This document shows positions 50,376 through 61,900 of a stretch of DNA of 64,000 bases, one piece after another. A program made the translations under genes and the position numbers. The DNA is from Chroicocephalus ridibundus (taxonomy: Eukaryota > Chordata > Aves > Charadriiformes > Laridae), in contig NC_086286.1 of the NCBI RefSeq assembly GCF_963924245.1, forward strand, positions 42,249,546 through 42,313,545. The letters are read 5' to 3'. The notes below the pieces were generated by a model, which made no database searches, was not told where the DNA came from, and worked only from the letters and a program-made list of their open reading frames with translations. Every line of letters starts with the position of its first letter. Positions within the stretch are counted from its first letter, which is position 1.

Positions 50376-53300
50376 TAGATCAGGGCTAAATAGCTCTGTT
50401 TCTGCCATAAGCAGTCACTTTGGGGGCACTACATGCTGACATGATGTTATAGGACCAACGTTAAATGCTAGAAAGATGGGAATGTTTATTAAGTGGATAG
50501 GTTAGCTTCAGGGAAAAGGCTTACGTGCTTCACAATGTAAACACATGATTTTTCAGTAGGTACCAGAATACAGGAGGGAAATATATATTTTTTTTGTTTT
50601 ATTTTAATTTTGTACTCACAATACTGGTCTGTCTATGAAATGTACAGATACCCAAGAAGAGCCCAAAATTTAACCTAAGGCTAAGACTGAAGAATATGAA
50701 CTAGCTTTATCTTTCAAAGCTGTCAATGTAGGTCTGAGGCTTCATGTATGACATTCAGGGCAGAAGCACCTACACATACAAATAATGCACTTAAAAGCAT
50801 TGAAAGACAAGATCTTAATCTCAGAAAAAAAAAAATTATGTCTCTCCAATGTGTCAGAACTTCAAAAGTAATTGTGAGATCTGACAGGGCTGCTGGTGAT
50901 TCTCTTAAAGACTCTTTATAGCTCCTCTTACAGGGGCCTTGGGCTGATTCATGTTGATCGTGTCTGACAGCTAGCATTTCTGTTAATAATAATCATAAAT
51001 AAAGAGGACAAGGTTGCCTGACCTGAAATGAGCGTATCTATAGTGCCATATCCATTACAGCACAGTGGATCTGTGACCGCAAATCAGGGAAGGTCCAATG
51101 CTCTTGACACTATGTATTAAAATAATATCTGTCTTTTAAGAGCTCAGAACCTTTGTCTGCCATCTTTTTCATTAAAAAGTGTTCCTTAGGAGAGAACACT
51201 AGAACAGATCTATAGAAAGGAGATATTACAGAGTGTGAAAGACTGCAAACCTTTGCATTTTTTTTGTTTATTATGCAATAAAAATATATTTGTGAACAGC
51301 TCTATTCTCCCTTATGTATCAGCTCCTCCTTCATGTTTTCCTGCATTGAAGTCATAATCCTGGTTTTATGCCATCATAAATCTGCTGACATGTGAAAAAT
51401 TATACTATTATCAAACACATCAAAACAGAATTATGATTTCACTGCTGCAGGACCAAATGCAAACAGGAGCTGGTTATAAGAAAGTGAAGCCTTATTAATT
51501 TCTGGCCAGTGGTTTGCTGCTAGAGATATGGAAGGTAGTAAAGATTTCATTTTTTTTAATTTGCATAAAACCCCTGGTTGTACTTATACACAAATACAAG
51601 TAATTCAAAACAATACAGGAATTACTTGCAGATATAGGGGATCACTCTCAAAAGCATGAGAAACTTAGAATCTCTCCATGTCAGGTGATAGGCTGAATTA
51701 AGACAGAAGCTTTGCAAAGTACTTGGAAGGAGGTCAACGTGCCAGGCTACGCTGAACCCCACAGGGCAGGCAACTTCCAGGGACACAGGCCCCCCACTGA
51801 AAATTCTCCATGCCAGAGATTCACATCTGCAATGTTGCTGGCCAGGGAGAGAAGAACTAAACGTAACAAGAAATTAAAATGAAGAGATTAATCTGTTGGC
51901 CAACAAAAAAGCTGTATTTGGTGAAAAAATGCAGGTCAGATGTTACACAGCAGTAAAAAAGCAGCAAAGTTTAGATTCTCCATGTATCCCACTAAGGAAA
52001 GGTGCCTGCTTGGCTTTGCATGTCTGCACAGTACAACAAACCAGTGTCACTGCTCTGCCAGGTAGGCCAAGGCTGGCTAGACCACGGAAAAGCCTCTTCT
52101 CTCCATCTGTGTCTTCCAGACTGTTACAAGAGCAACCTGAAATCTGAGTCTCAGACAGTCGTCTCTTAAGTCCCTTTTCACGGCCACCGACACAACGTTC
52201 AGCCCTACACAAGGCTTATCAAAAGCCAAAGTTTTAAGCCAAAATACAACCCTGATATAAAAGACAACACAGAGATCTGAAGCTCTTCTGTAATTACAAC
52301 ACAAAGACAATGTTTTCCTTGCTCGTACCTCCAGCCTTGTCCAGCCTCCAATGTGCTATCTTAAGCAGAGAGAGAGAAGTGAAATGAAACAACTAGTGCT
52401 ATGAGCATCAGAGTAAACAGATCCTGGTCTTCTACTGATTTAAGTTTGGGATGAACTCTGGAGTCTAAAGAATCCACAGGCTCTGCCTGAAGCTCTTCTC
52501 GGAGGATTTTTTTAAAGTACCTCCCCTAGGGAAGTGGGGGTGTGTTCGGTGGTGTCTAATAAGGATAAGTCTACATTGCAATTTTCTCTGTTCCCTCACC
52601 TGCAGAGCTGCCTGTTTTCACAGAACTTGATACATTTTTTTCATCTAAATGTCCCATGGAAAAAGTCCATACCATCTGGGCAGCTTCTCCACAAGATACA
52701 ATCCAGTGGACAGTATACACACAGAAACACAATCTCTGTGGACAGCTTTGTTTTTGTTTTCCACAACATACAAATCATCCCTCTTTTTCTTGCAAGTTAC
52801 CATTAAAAAGTTTGTATTTGAAAGGAGCTATTAAAGGAACAGCTCCTCAGAAAGAGAAAAATCAATTTATTGCCATGTAAACTGAAGGGGTAAGAAAGGG
52901 GTTTTCTCATAGGATGCAAAGTTAACTTCAGAAAGATTATTTCATCACTTGGTCTGTGCTTGCACTGTGTCGAGTGATCACTTTCAGATGCATCCTCTGA
53001 ACAGGTACCATCAGCCATGCTCTGACGGATATGGTTTTAATAGCGGTATCTATTCTATTCACATCTGCTCTGCACATGTTCTTCCTGCTACCACAGTCAA
53101 GAGCATAAAGAAAGGGAGAGTTATGCATTACACAGTTAGTTCACTGCAAATGAATCCCAGAGGTGAGTATCACAGCAAGTGGGAATTGCTGGTGAATTAG
53201 GAACTCTATGAGAATAACACATTTTGGACAGCCAGCACTACTGCAGGGTAAGTAGCTACTGATATTTCACATACCTGTGCACACCAGTTCCAATGACAAT

Positions 53301-54265
53301 GTGCATTTTTTCAAAAGTACGTTAGGCAGGACTCACACTTCAGCTTGGGAAAACAGCACCCAGGAGAAAGGTGAGGTGACCAGCTGATGGATGCTTCTCA
53401 CCCCTGTCCTGCAATTTTCTGAAACTCATTCTGGTGGGAAGATGTACCAGTTGCGACTGCACAGACTCTTGGTATGACCCAGGAGGCTCTGGCCATCTAA
53501 TTAAAAAGTCCTGATGTAGTGTGAAAGATACTGGGGATTATATCTAAACAAAGATCAAGTCTTTCTGATCCTTTTTATGATCACTGAAAAGGTTTCATAT
53601 TTGCAAGTGCTTCAGTGCGGTAATTCTCGTATTATATAAAATATAATTTATTATTTGTTATCAATAAATTACGGGGAAAAGAAGGACTCATAACTCTTCA
53701 TCTTCTAGGTGGGAAGTAGGAACTCAGCAGTGGCTTCAGCTGCAAGGCATGTTGTACCTTTGGGCATCCAGAGCACATAAGGAGCAAAAGTGGGCTCACA
53801 ACACATACCGCTATTCGGCAAGACTCTGGTCATGTGCTGGTGAAACATGTGCATACCAGGAGGGGAGTCTGTGCCCAAAGTGCTTAAGAACAGCAGTTAC
53901 ATTTCACCACCTCACAAAGGCATCTTTCTGGAATCAAATCAGAAGAATATTTGTATAAATAAATACTTGAATGTGGCTGCCATTGGCAATACTAACCAGT
54001 CTTAGGGATAAATGTTCTTCTGTGAGGTAAACCTAAGTGAAATGGGTGAGGGGGAGACTCCACTGCAAAGGCAATGCAACCACACAGGATTTGCGCGCAT
54101 TGCAAAATGAAGAAACTCAGAGCCCAGGACACTTACCCTGGCCTCGCTTCTCTGCTAAGAGATATAGATGGTACTGAATTAGCTCACCTTTAAGGCCAGC
54201 CTCCCCACCACGTACTAGTTATCTGCTTTGGTTTGCATCCTTCTTTCACACCACCACCAGCTTAC

Positions 54266-57200
54266 CTGCATTTGATCGTTTCTTTGGATTTTTGAGACTT
54301 CGGCATCTGCCGCTCATGGAGCTGCTGTTCTCACTCATGGAGTCTTGAGCTGAAGAGGCACTCCCCGTCGCCTCGCTGTCCCTCATCATGCTCTCGTAGC
54401 CACTGCTCCCCCCGCTGTGGTAGAACAGGGCTGTTTTCCCCATTGCAGGGGGCAGCTCCCCGCTCAGGACACTGCTGTTGTCACTCCCATGACCACTGCT
54501 GCAGCGGTGAGGTTTCCGAGGAGGGGTGATCTTGCTGTAAGGTGAAGGCAGCATGTGAACGGTTGGCTTCTCATCTCCGGGAACGCCCCCACGCTCATCT
54601 GCCTCTGAGCTTCCCCGCGGCTGTAAGCCTCTGGCACTGGTGCTCCCTTGGAGCAGCTCCGAAATCCGCCCATTGACGGCCCGAAGGGGCAATTTGGAAG
54701 CAAGGCTGGAGCCCCGGTTTCTGCTGAGGGACTGTGTTGACCAGGACATGTTCTTCCCACTCGGAGGCAAACTGGAGCTCTGCCCTACAGACTGAGGCAG
54801 AGACTTGGTTGAGAAGCTGAGCGTTTTGGTGGCAGATGCAGACAGGCTGCGGGCCTTGGGACTTGCCAGCAGGAGCTTGCTGACTGCAGAGATCTTTGAC
54901 TGGCTGGCTTTCGGGGAGGCACCTGCAGACTGGGAGAGGCCCGAGTTCGTGGGTGAGGACATGACACTGCGGCTGAGGCTCCTTCCAGCCCTAGGCATGG
55001 TGGTGTCTTTGCCAGGGCTCATTTTGGAGCTCACAGAGGACAGGCTTTCTGCTCTTTCCAACGACAAACACTCATAGTGGCTTCCTGTGGACCTCCCGAG
55101 GGAGTTGGTCCTGCTGGCAAGCTGCTCCAGTTTGGCACTGAAGAGCTTGCTGCTGCTGTTGTTGCTACTGCTGTCGATGCCAGGGCCCTTCTGTTTGGCA
55201 TTCAGCTCCTCGGGGAAGCTGGCCAGGAAGGACCCGGGCTGGCTGGAGGGACTGCTCGTGGTGCTGCTGGCTGCACTGTGCTGGGGGCTGGCTCTGTTCT
55301 TCTGATCCAAGCTTGACTTTCTCACCGGTGGCAGAGGAGGGGTCCCTTTGGGACGAGTGAGGACACAGTGTTTGGGAGAGGCCATTTTCTTGTCAAGGCT
55401 AGCCTTAGAAAACTGGGGGAGGGCAGGACAGCTGACTCCGCTGGTGTCAATGGCAGTAGGATGGAGGTGACTGTCAGGCTCCTCCAGCTTGCTTGCCTTT
55501 GGGAGCCCTCGAGGGAGGCTGCCATTCTTCAAGCCGTCACTGGAATGAACAGGGCTTTGGGTTGCAGAGCTGGATGCTGCCACCTCACACCCATCCACAA
55601 TCCTCTTCAGACTGTCAAATCCTGGGGAGATAGAGGTGTCCCCATTGCTGCTGCTGCTGCTAAACCTGTCCGCTGAGTACTGCTTTGTGCTGTGCTCGGG
55701 CTCGGCTGAAACTGCAGCTGTGTCAGGCCTTGGCCCATCACTGCTCCCAGAGCTATCCTTTTTTACATCTTCTTCCCTCTTCAGCCAAGGGTCTTCAAAT
55801 TTTATATCCTTCTTAGCACTGGATTCTTTCCCGTCATGGGGATGAGCAACCTTTGGGTCTGCAGTTACTGCCGGTACAGCATCATCAGTGTCTTGTGCTT
55901 TGAAGGGATTAACGGCAATACATGGATACACAGTAATGTTTGTCTTCATTGGGATGTAGCCTTCACAGCTGCTGAGGCTTGCGGTGTTTTTGATTGTGAC
56001 AGTAGTTTTCCCTAGAGCTGATATTTTACAGCCTTTGATGGGTGGCACTTTGCCGAAAGCTTCCTCCCCCATTTCCGACAGTATAAGCATGTTGTCAGTC
56101 ACTGGCTTCTGTTTGTCACTTACGCAAATCATGCTGGCACTTTGTATGGTGCTTGCAAACTCAGAGACAGGGGGTTCTGCCATTGCTTCCCCATGCCCAT
56201 AGCACGCCTGGGCTATGAAGCTGTGGCACGACTGTTCACCATCACTCCCTGTGCTCATTTCACTCAACCATGAGCTGATGGATGAGCGCCTGCTGCCATC
56301 ATCCTGGGATTTGTCATCCAGACCCAACTTTGGAAGTGGAAGGAATTGTGTGATGCTGACTTCAGACACAGGCGCTGCACTGGAGTAACATTCAAGATCT
56401 TCAGATATGCTGCTGATAATACTGACTGGCCTAGATCCAGAGGCCAAAGCCTGAACAGAGCAGTCACTGTTAAAACTGATGATACTGGTTGGGCGCCCAT
56501 TGTCGAGGACCCCACTAATGGTTAGCTCTTCTACAAGGGTGAACACCAGCTCATCCTCTCCATTCAGCTCTAACGGTTGCTGCACAGTCACCATGGTGGT
56601 GCTCAGAATCTCCTTCTTGGATTCTGGAGAAATGCTTTGTTGCTGATTTTCATCAAGAATGGTCTCTTCAAAATCCCCATTGCTGGAGGACACTGACTTC
56701 TTCATGATCTGAGGGCTCATGCCTACAGGTGGGGTCCGGATTTCTGGCTGTAATAAAGATTCGCTAGATGTCATCCCAGTATCCTTACTCAGGGGAGCTG
56801 GGGGGGGAGTGGAGCTAGGCAGGACTCCTTTCTGTGTATAGACCTTGCACCTCTGGGAAGGTGACGTTGGTGGCTTGTACTCAGATGTCTTTGAGAGGCT
56901 CGCAATGCCAAGCCGGGGCGATCCCATTGGCCGAGGTTTGCCTTCCACAAATCCACAGGTGTTGAGACCTTCTCTGCTGCTTTGCAAGCTGGTGCTATGT
57001 GCTAACTGACAAGAGCTAAGCTCTTTACTAGAGCTGCCTGTTACACTCCTGGGAGAAGAAGGAGTTGAAACATTAGTAAGAGCTCCAGAAGGAACAGGGG
57101 AGTGATTTCTCTTAGTTTTGCTGGGAGTTGCATTTATATTTTCCTTGGCTTCTCTTTCAGGATGCTGACTTTCTGGCATTGTATCTTCCTTATCTGACTC

Positions 57201-57704
57201 TGGTAAGTGGCTAAGCTCTGCCAGCTGGCTTGAGACAGAGCACTTAGACATCTGGTCTGAGCTAAATTGAACAGGCATCTCTTCAAAGGGAAATTTGTCT
57301 GTCTCTTCACTGCCATCTATGCAATCCAGCCTCTCCTGGAGCTCTGCAAAGGTGTTGCACTTCAGGCAGTCTCTTTCAGATGTGCTGGGTCCTGATTCAC
57401 TAACTTCCTCCAACCTGCCCTCGGTTTTGGTCTTTTGCAGAGCAGGAACTATGGGAACAAAGTCAGGGGGACCCTCATTATCTGTCAGTTCCTTATCAGA
57501 AAGGGCAGTGCCATTGGGGCCAACGTAAATCACCGTGTCACATGACTGCTCACTGCTGGATGAATAATCCGGATCACTTGATAAATGCAAAATAGGGAAG
57601 TCGGGGTCAACAGTGTTTCTAGAATGGAAAGGCCTCAGCTGGGTTGGCCTCCGCATCCTGCCCTCCTCACAAGAGCTCTCTCCTCCAGAAGAACTCGATG
57701 TGTA
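54266..57704 (-). CDS. KIF26B: KIF26B large serine-rich exon (post-motor region)
   Basis: This single 3439-bp exon encodes 1146 residues with no interruption. It starts YTSSSSGGESSCEEGRMRRP directly after the motor exon and ends NPKKRSNA. The region is serine- and proline-rich, probably disordered, with many SP/TP sites. A proline-rich segment PPLPPVRKSS lies near residue 786 of the exon, a GGSSGYESMMRDSE segment near 1100, and a basic end. Ser/Asn triplet tracts are at 55661-55647 and 55176-55149. KIF26B is an atypical kinesin linked to non-muscle myosin-dependent cell adhesion in kidney development and to Wnt5a-ROR signalling, where it is degraded. The acceptor CCCATATTGCAG is preceded by a CT-repeat tract, and the donor is GTAAGC at 54265. 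Both fit neighbouring exon phases (0 in, 1 out). The upstream ATG at 57767 is intronic and is not a start. Confidence 0.96.
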
Positions 57705-58833
57705 CTGCAATATGGGAGAGAGAGAGAGCGCATGACATTTCAGCATTGCAAACAGCTCCTTACACAAAGCGCATACACAAAAAGGTCACAGTCACATCTA
57801 AACTGGGAAACCTCCAAGCTAGGGCATAGAGCTCTGAAGCTTCCTAACCATAGTCCTACAACCAACACACAACCATGTTCAGTGGAGAACCCAATGCCCC
57901 AACTCTGTGTCACACTCGAAATCATGACACTTCCAAAAAAAAAAGTGAACAAATGGATCAGGATCTCTCCCTTAATTGAGCCTGGCAAAAGAAATCAGGT
58001 ATTTGGCAAAGGCTTTGCTGTTTTTGTGTGTGTATGTGTGTGTGAAGAGGAACAAGAAAATTCATTATACAAATAAGGCACAGAAAATAACGACAATCCC
58101 CATTTGGTCATACTACCAGTCAGATGTCCCTGGAGACACACTGCTGTGATGGTGCATGGACTGAATCCCTTTACTCGTCTCTTCAATCCATTGATAAAAA
58201 AAGGTTTTGTCAGTCCATAGGCTACCAATTTAAATGAAACTCATAAAATACACTCATTGTGCCCAATTCACACCATAAGCTGTACAGAACGAACCAGGAC
58301 TCTAAAACATGAAAGTGGATACAGCCCATCCTCGCTCCTTGGAAAAATCTATCACCCATATTTAGAAGCAGTGGGAATAAAAGGGGTATCAATGCTGGCA
58401 ACAGACACACTGCTTTGCATTTATTTTGCTCCTGCTCTCTCTGAGAGATCTCACAGAGATCTAATTCTTCATTAACCCCAATTTCCTTTAACTCTACAGC
58501 AGTTTCATTCCTTATTATTTCATTAGCACTAAGAGCATAACTGAAAATAAATGCTCTCTGACAGCTATATCATTAAATGAGGCCAGCTTACAAACCTGCT
58601 ATAGCAGATATGTCTGAACTCGCTCCTCTATGTCTGAAGCTGAAGCGTTTACCCGCCCCTAGTCTCTGCTACGCGCTCTAAGCCACTTGCCTAGGACAGG
58701 GTACATACGACCCACACACTTTGGAATTGATTACTGATTTTGTTACATGCTGCTCTACCCAATCAAGGATCCTTTAGGGACCTCCTTCCTCCTTCCTCCA
58801 CCATTGCAAGAAGAGAGTTATACATTGTCTTAC
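57705..58833 (-). other. KIF26B: KIF26B intron
   Basis: This 1.13-kb intron lies between the motor exon and the large exon, with a GTAAGA donor. The acceptor tract is a CT repeat on the sense strand (GAGAGAGA on plus, 57714-57728). A TG-rich dinucleotide run lies at 58025-58044. The 163-codon plus-strand ORF at 57585-58076 is antisense and has no recognisable content. Confidence 0.9.
58025..58044 (+). repeat. TG dinucleotide repeat, interrupted
   Basis: TG units with one TA interruption in a KIF26B intron. Confidence 0.9.
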
Positions 58834-58996
58834 CTTAGTTTTCTTTTTCTTCATCCTGAGGACCCTTGATGCTATCTGGATGGTGGACAGCGTCTCAGCG
58901 TAGTTCCCCGCAGCGGCTGAAATGTGAGCTATCATTGTGGTGCGGCAGTTCATATTCCCCAAGGACTCCCGAAGCAACATGGTGAGCTTGCTGTCT
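58834..58996 (-). CDS. KIF26B: KIF26B exon, C-terminal end of the kinesin motor domain
   Basis: The exon carries one base of a split codon (probably Arg of YRD), then DSKLTMLLRESLGNMNCRTT, and ends ASRVLRMKKKKTK. DSKLT-LL-ESLGN is the conserved kinesin microtubule-binding segment (loop 12 / alpha-5). AETLSTIQIASRV corresponds to the final motor helix. The lysine-rich end leads into the post-motor region. KIF26 motors are reported to lack normal ATPase activity; the nucleotide-binding exons are outside the window, so this cannot be checked here. The acceptor is TTTTGCAG and the donor is GTAAGA at 58833. The exon ends at phase 0 and joins YTSSSSGG in the next exon. Confidence 0.95.
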
Positions 58997-61900
58997 CTGC
59001 AAAATAAAATGAATTAAGGCTACATTAGCGAGCAAGGTTCCACTTTGACCATCGTGATGTGACTTGGGTCTCAGCAAGATTTTTTCTCCTCTTTTTAATG
59101 GAATCCTAATTAGTTTCCTTCCTGAGGTTTGCAGTATGTTGTGTCTGCAGCTGAGCATGCTGAAAGACCCTGGACTACAATTTAAACTTCTTTCCACTTC
59201 CCAATTTCTCCTTTCTGTCTTCTTCGAGCCTCAGTCCTTCTGCACTGTTACCACTGCCAATACAGAGATACAGACCAGCACTGGAGACTGACTGTTAAGG
59301 AGCCGCTGCAGCAAACATCAAACTGCTGCCCTTTTCCAGTGCACAGTGTGCAAGCAAACTCTGGCCCAGCTCTGGAGGACAAGAGGGTAGTGGATTAGAT
59401 TAGAGGGCCCAAATTTTTTCTTGCCTGCTAAGGCACTGCATAACTTAATAATAATACTAGTTAAATCACTCGAATTAGTTTTGGATGATTCTGGTGAAAT
59501 ACAAAACAATCAAGCCTTAAGACTTCACACAATTGTTCTTTCATATCAGATCTTTTCTTCCACCAAGGCGAGAATCAGATTTTCTGTTCTTGCCATTTAC
59601 TCTATTGTTCAGCATAGTATAGCTTTTGAAATGCTGATGCCGTATTGTGGGGCTGTCTGTGACTGGACTAGGAATAGGAATTGTCAAGCATGACAATTTT
59701 AACAGCATAATAATGCATATATAATGCTTCTGTGGTGGTCATCTAATCCTGTAGTCAGAAATGCATGACACAATTTTTAAAGAGAGCTTTAGCTACAAGG
59801 TGTACAGGTCGACTGGCTAGTTAGTTGGGAAGTGGCATCCTCTTGAAGAGAGCCTCTCACACACTAAAAGTTGAGGGTAATTGCTACATACGGCCGAAAG
59901 CAGAGACAGCATCAGCCTGATATTTACTTGTTGCTAAAGGAATTGCTTTCACTGTTGTAATGACAGCAGTAGCTTCAGTGGCTGGGGATCAGATTTTTGG
60001 GGCTCACTGTTTAGTATCTCCTAATGACCTACGGTGTGTGTGCGTCCTTGGTTGTTTACTTAACATTTCCAGCTCACGGGAATTCTCCATAAAGCTGCAA
60101 CTGCTGGGAACTGAAGCTATGTCTACTGGGTGGGGCTGACAGACAAACACCAAAATTCTTGAACCTCTCTTTTAACTGAGTAAACAACAGCATTTTGGAT
60201 GCATATTTTGATGCATCTAGCAAGAGGGCTGGGGAGCTCATAAATAGTGCTTCTCCTGAGATTTCCAGTACTTGCGATTTCAGCTAGGCTGGCCATACTG
60301 AAAGTAAAACATTTTTTGGTTCAGGATTTCTGCTTCCTTCTGCTCCAGACACATTGAAGAGAGTCTGGTGTCTTTGAGAAACAAACAAGTGTCCATAAAG
60401 ACTACACTGAGATGGCCTCACTCATTTCACTTGTGACCTAAGGCTGCTTTGAATCCACAGATGCTGAGTTAATAGGCTGCTGTATCTCAGGTTAGTGGTC
60501 CTCCTCTCCATCAAGGAATAATTAAGATGTCAAATTTTGTACATCAGTTACTGCCACTCCAATGCAGAGTCACACGGAAATTATTAACATCTGCACAGAA
60601 ATCAATAACAAGCCTTTCATTTCCTAGTGCTTCTATCATAGCAAAACATGAGACGACAGGGGAAAGGGCAAAAGAATACATTCTGAACATGTCGGTCTCC
60701 TGAGAACACATAACCCATGCAGCCAGCATCAGCACACTGCAGCATGGCTCTCCTAGAGGTATATGCATTATGAATATAAAATCATCTGTGCCATCTGCCT
60801 TGTACTGAAATACACACTTGCAAGAAGAATGACGATACAGAGGAAATTCCTATTCTATAATTCAAATGATCCTCTGACATATATCAGATAGGAACTGAAG
60901 GGCAGATTTGTTTAGGATTAAAGCCTGACACCTAGCAGCAAAAATGCCCAGCCAACAGTGATTTATAATTTCAGAGTTCACTCATTCAGCACTGTCTGCA
61001 TCTTGACTATCAACTTCACTTTGCACCCAGACAAAATAATTAGCCTCATGTCAGCACTGCACATTGAAAAATAAAATAAAAAGGAAGAAATTTGCTAAGC
61101 ACAGATTTTTGTCTGTTCTGGACATTGTCATAAGACAAGTTCACCTGTTCATGGTTCACTGATCTTTCACAATAACACCTAACTTCTAAAGGAAAGAAAG
61201 AAAATCAAAGAGAACATAATAACACAAAAATGTGCGGCTTAATTTTTAACTCACCCTATCCTCATCAAGTGAAATATTGGTAAAATATTTGGATGTCTCA
61301 CTGAAATTTGCTTGACAGACAGTGTGAGACAAAGTAGATGCTTTGTTCTTCTGAATGCTGACATAGCATTTCAGCCTGAAAAAAAGAAAGGCTCTGCATT
61401 GTTTCATTAGGTGATTCATGAGCTGATATTTGCAACAGCAAAATTTCCAGTGAAAGCAGAAGTTTTCCAAAGAGAAGCTCTGCACTTCTGCACTGGAAGA
61501 GCTTTGAGAAGGAAGACTTTTGTTGATCTTCTGGCTGTGCAAACTAAACTAAGACACGGGAAATTTTGAAGAAGCTCACAGAAGGGCTGGTGCTCCTGGG
61601 TACACGTTGCTCCCTGTATTAAACAGAGGCTGGTTTGTGGAAGGTCCCCAATTTCTCACAGCACTACAGTGAATTGCACCAATGTCTTTATAGCAAAGGG
61701 GAGATCCTCAGGAATGCTAATGGTCCATTCCTGTTCTGCTCCACGACCAATAAAATGATATGCCAGAGCAGCACAATGACCCAATTTTATATAGCTGTCT
61801 TAATTTTAAACGTACTTCTATCCCATCCACTAATGTTTTTATAGTTTAGGAAATTTACCATAGCCCATCATGAATATCGGGATATAATACAGAGAAAATG

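Larger units (their letters stand above)
40990..54265 (-). other. KIF26B: KIF26B 13.3-kb intron
   Basis: The intron lies between the large exon (GTAAGC donor at 54265) and the exon at 40989 (ATTTGCAG acceptor). I found no additional exons in any frame. It contains a 14-T run at 41435-41448, a 12-A run at 42360-42371, MIR-like remnants at 49.57-49.70 kb (minus) and 50.19-50.38 kb (plus), and AT-rich unique blocks near 47.1 and 51.4 kb that may be conserved noncoding sequence. The remaining short ORFs look random. Confidence 0.85.

Noticed and set aside
54095..54135. Possible MIR-like fragment (TGAAGAAACTCAGAGCCCAG)
   Set aside because: Too short and too diverged to separate from chance.
57705..57767. 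ATG-started extension of the large KIF26B exon
   Set aside because: The 21 codons before YTSSSS lie upstream of a clear acceptor (CCCATATTGCAG) and do not resemble KIF26 sequence. The motor exon joins in phase at 57704.
57585..58076. 163-codon plus-strand ORF antisense to KIF26B
   Set aside because: It spans the exon/intron border of KIF26B on the opposite strand and has no recognisable content.
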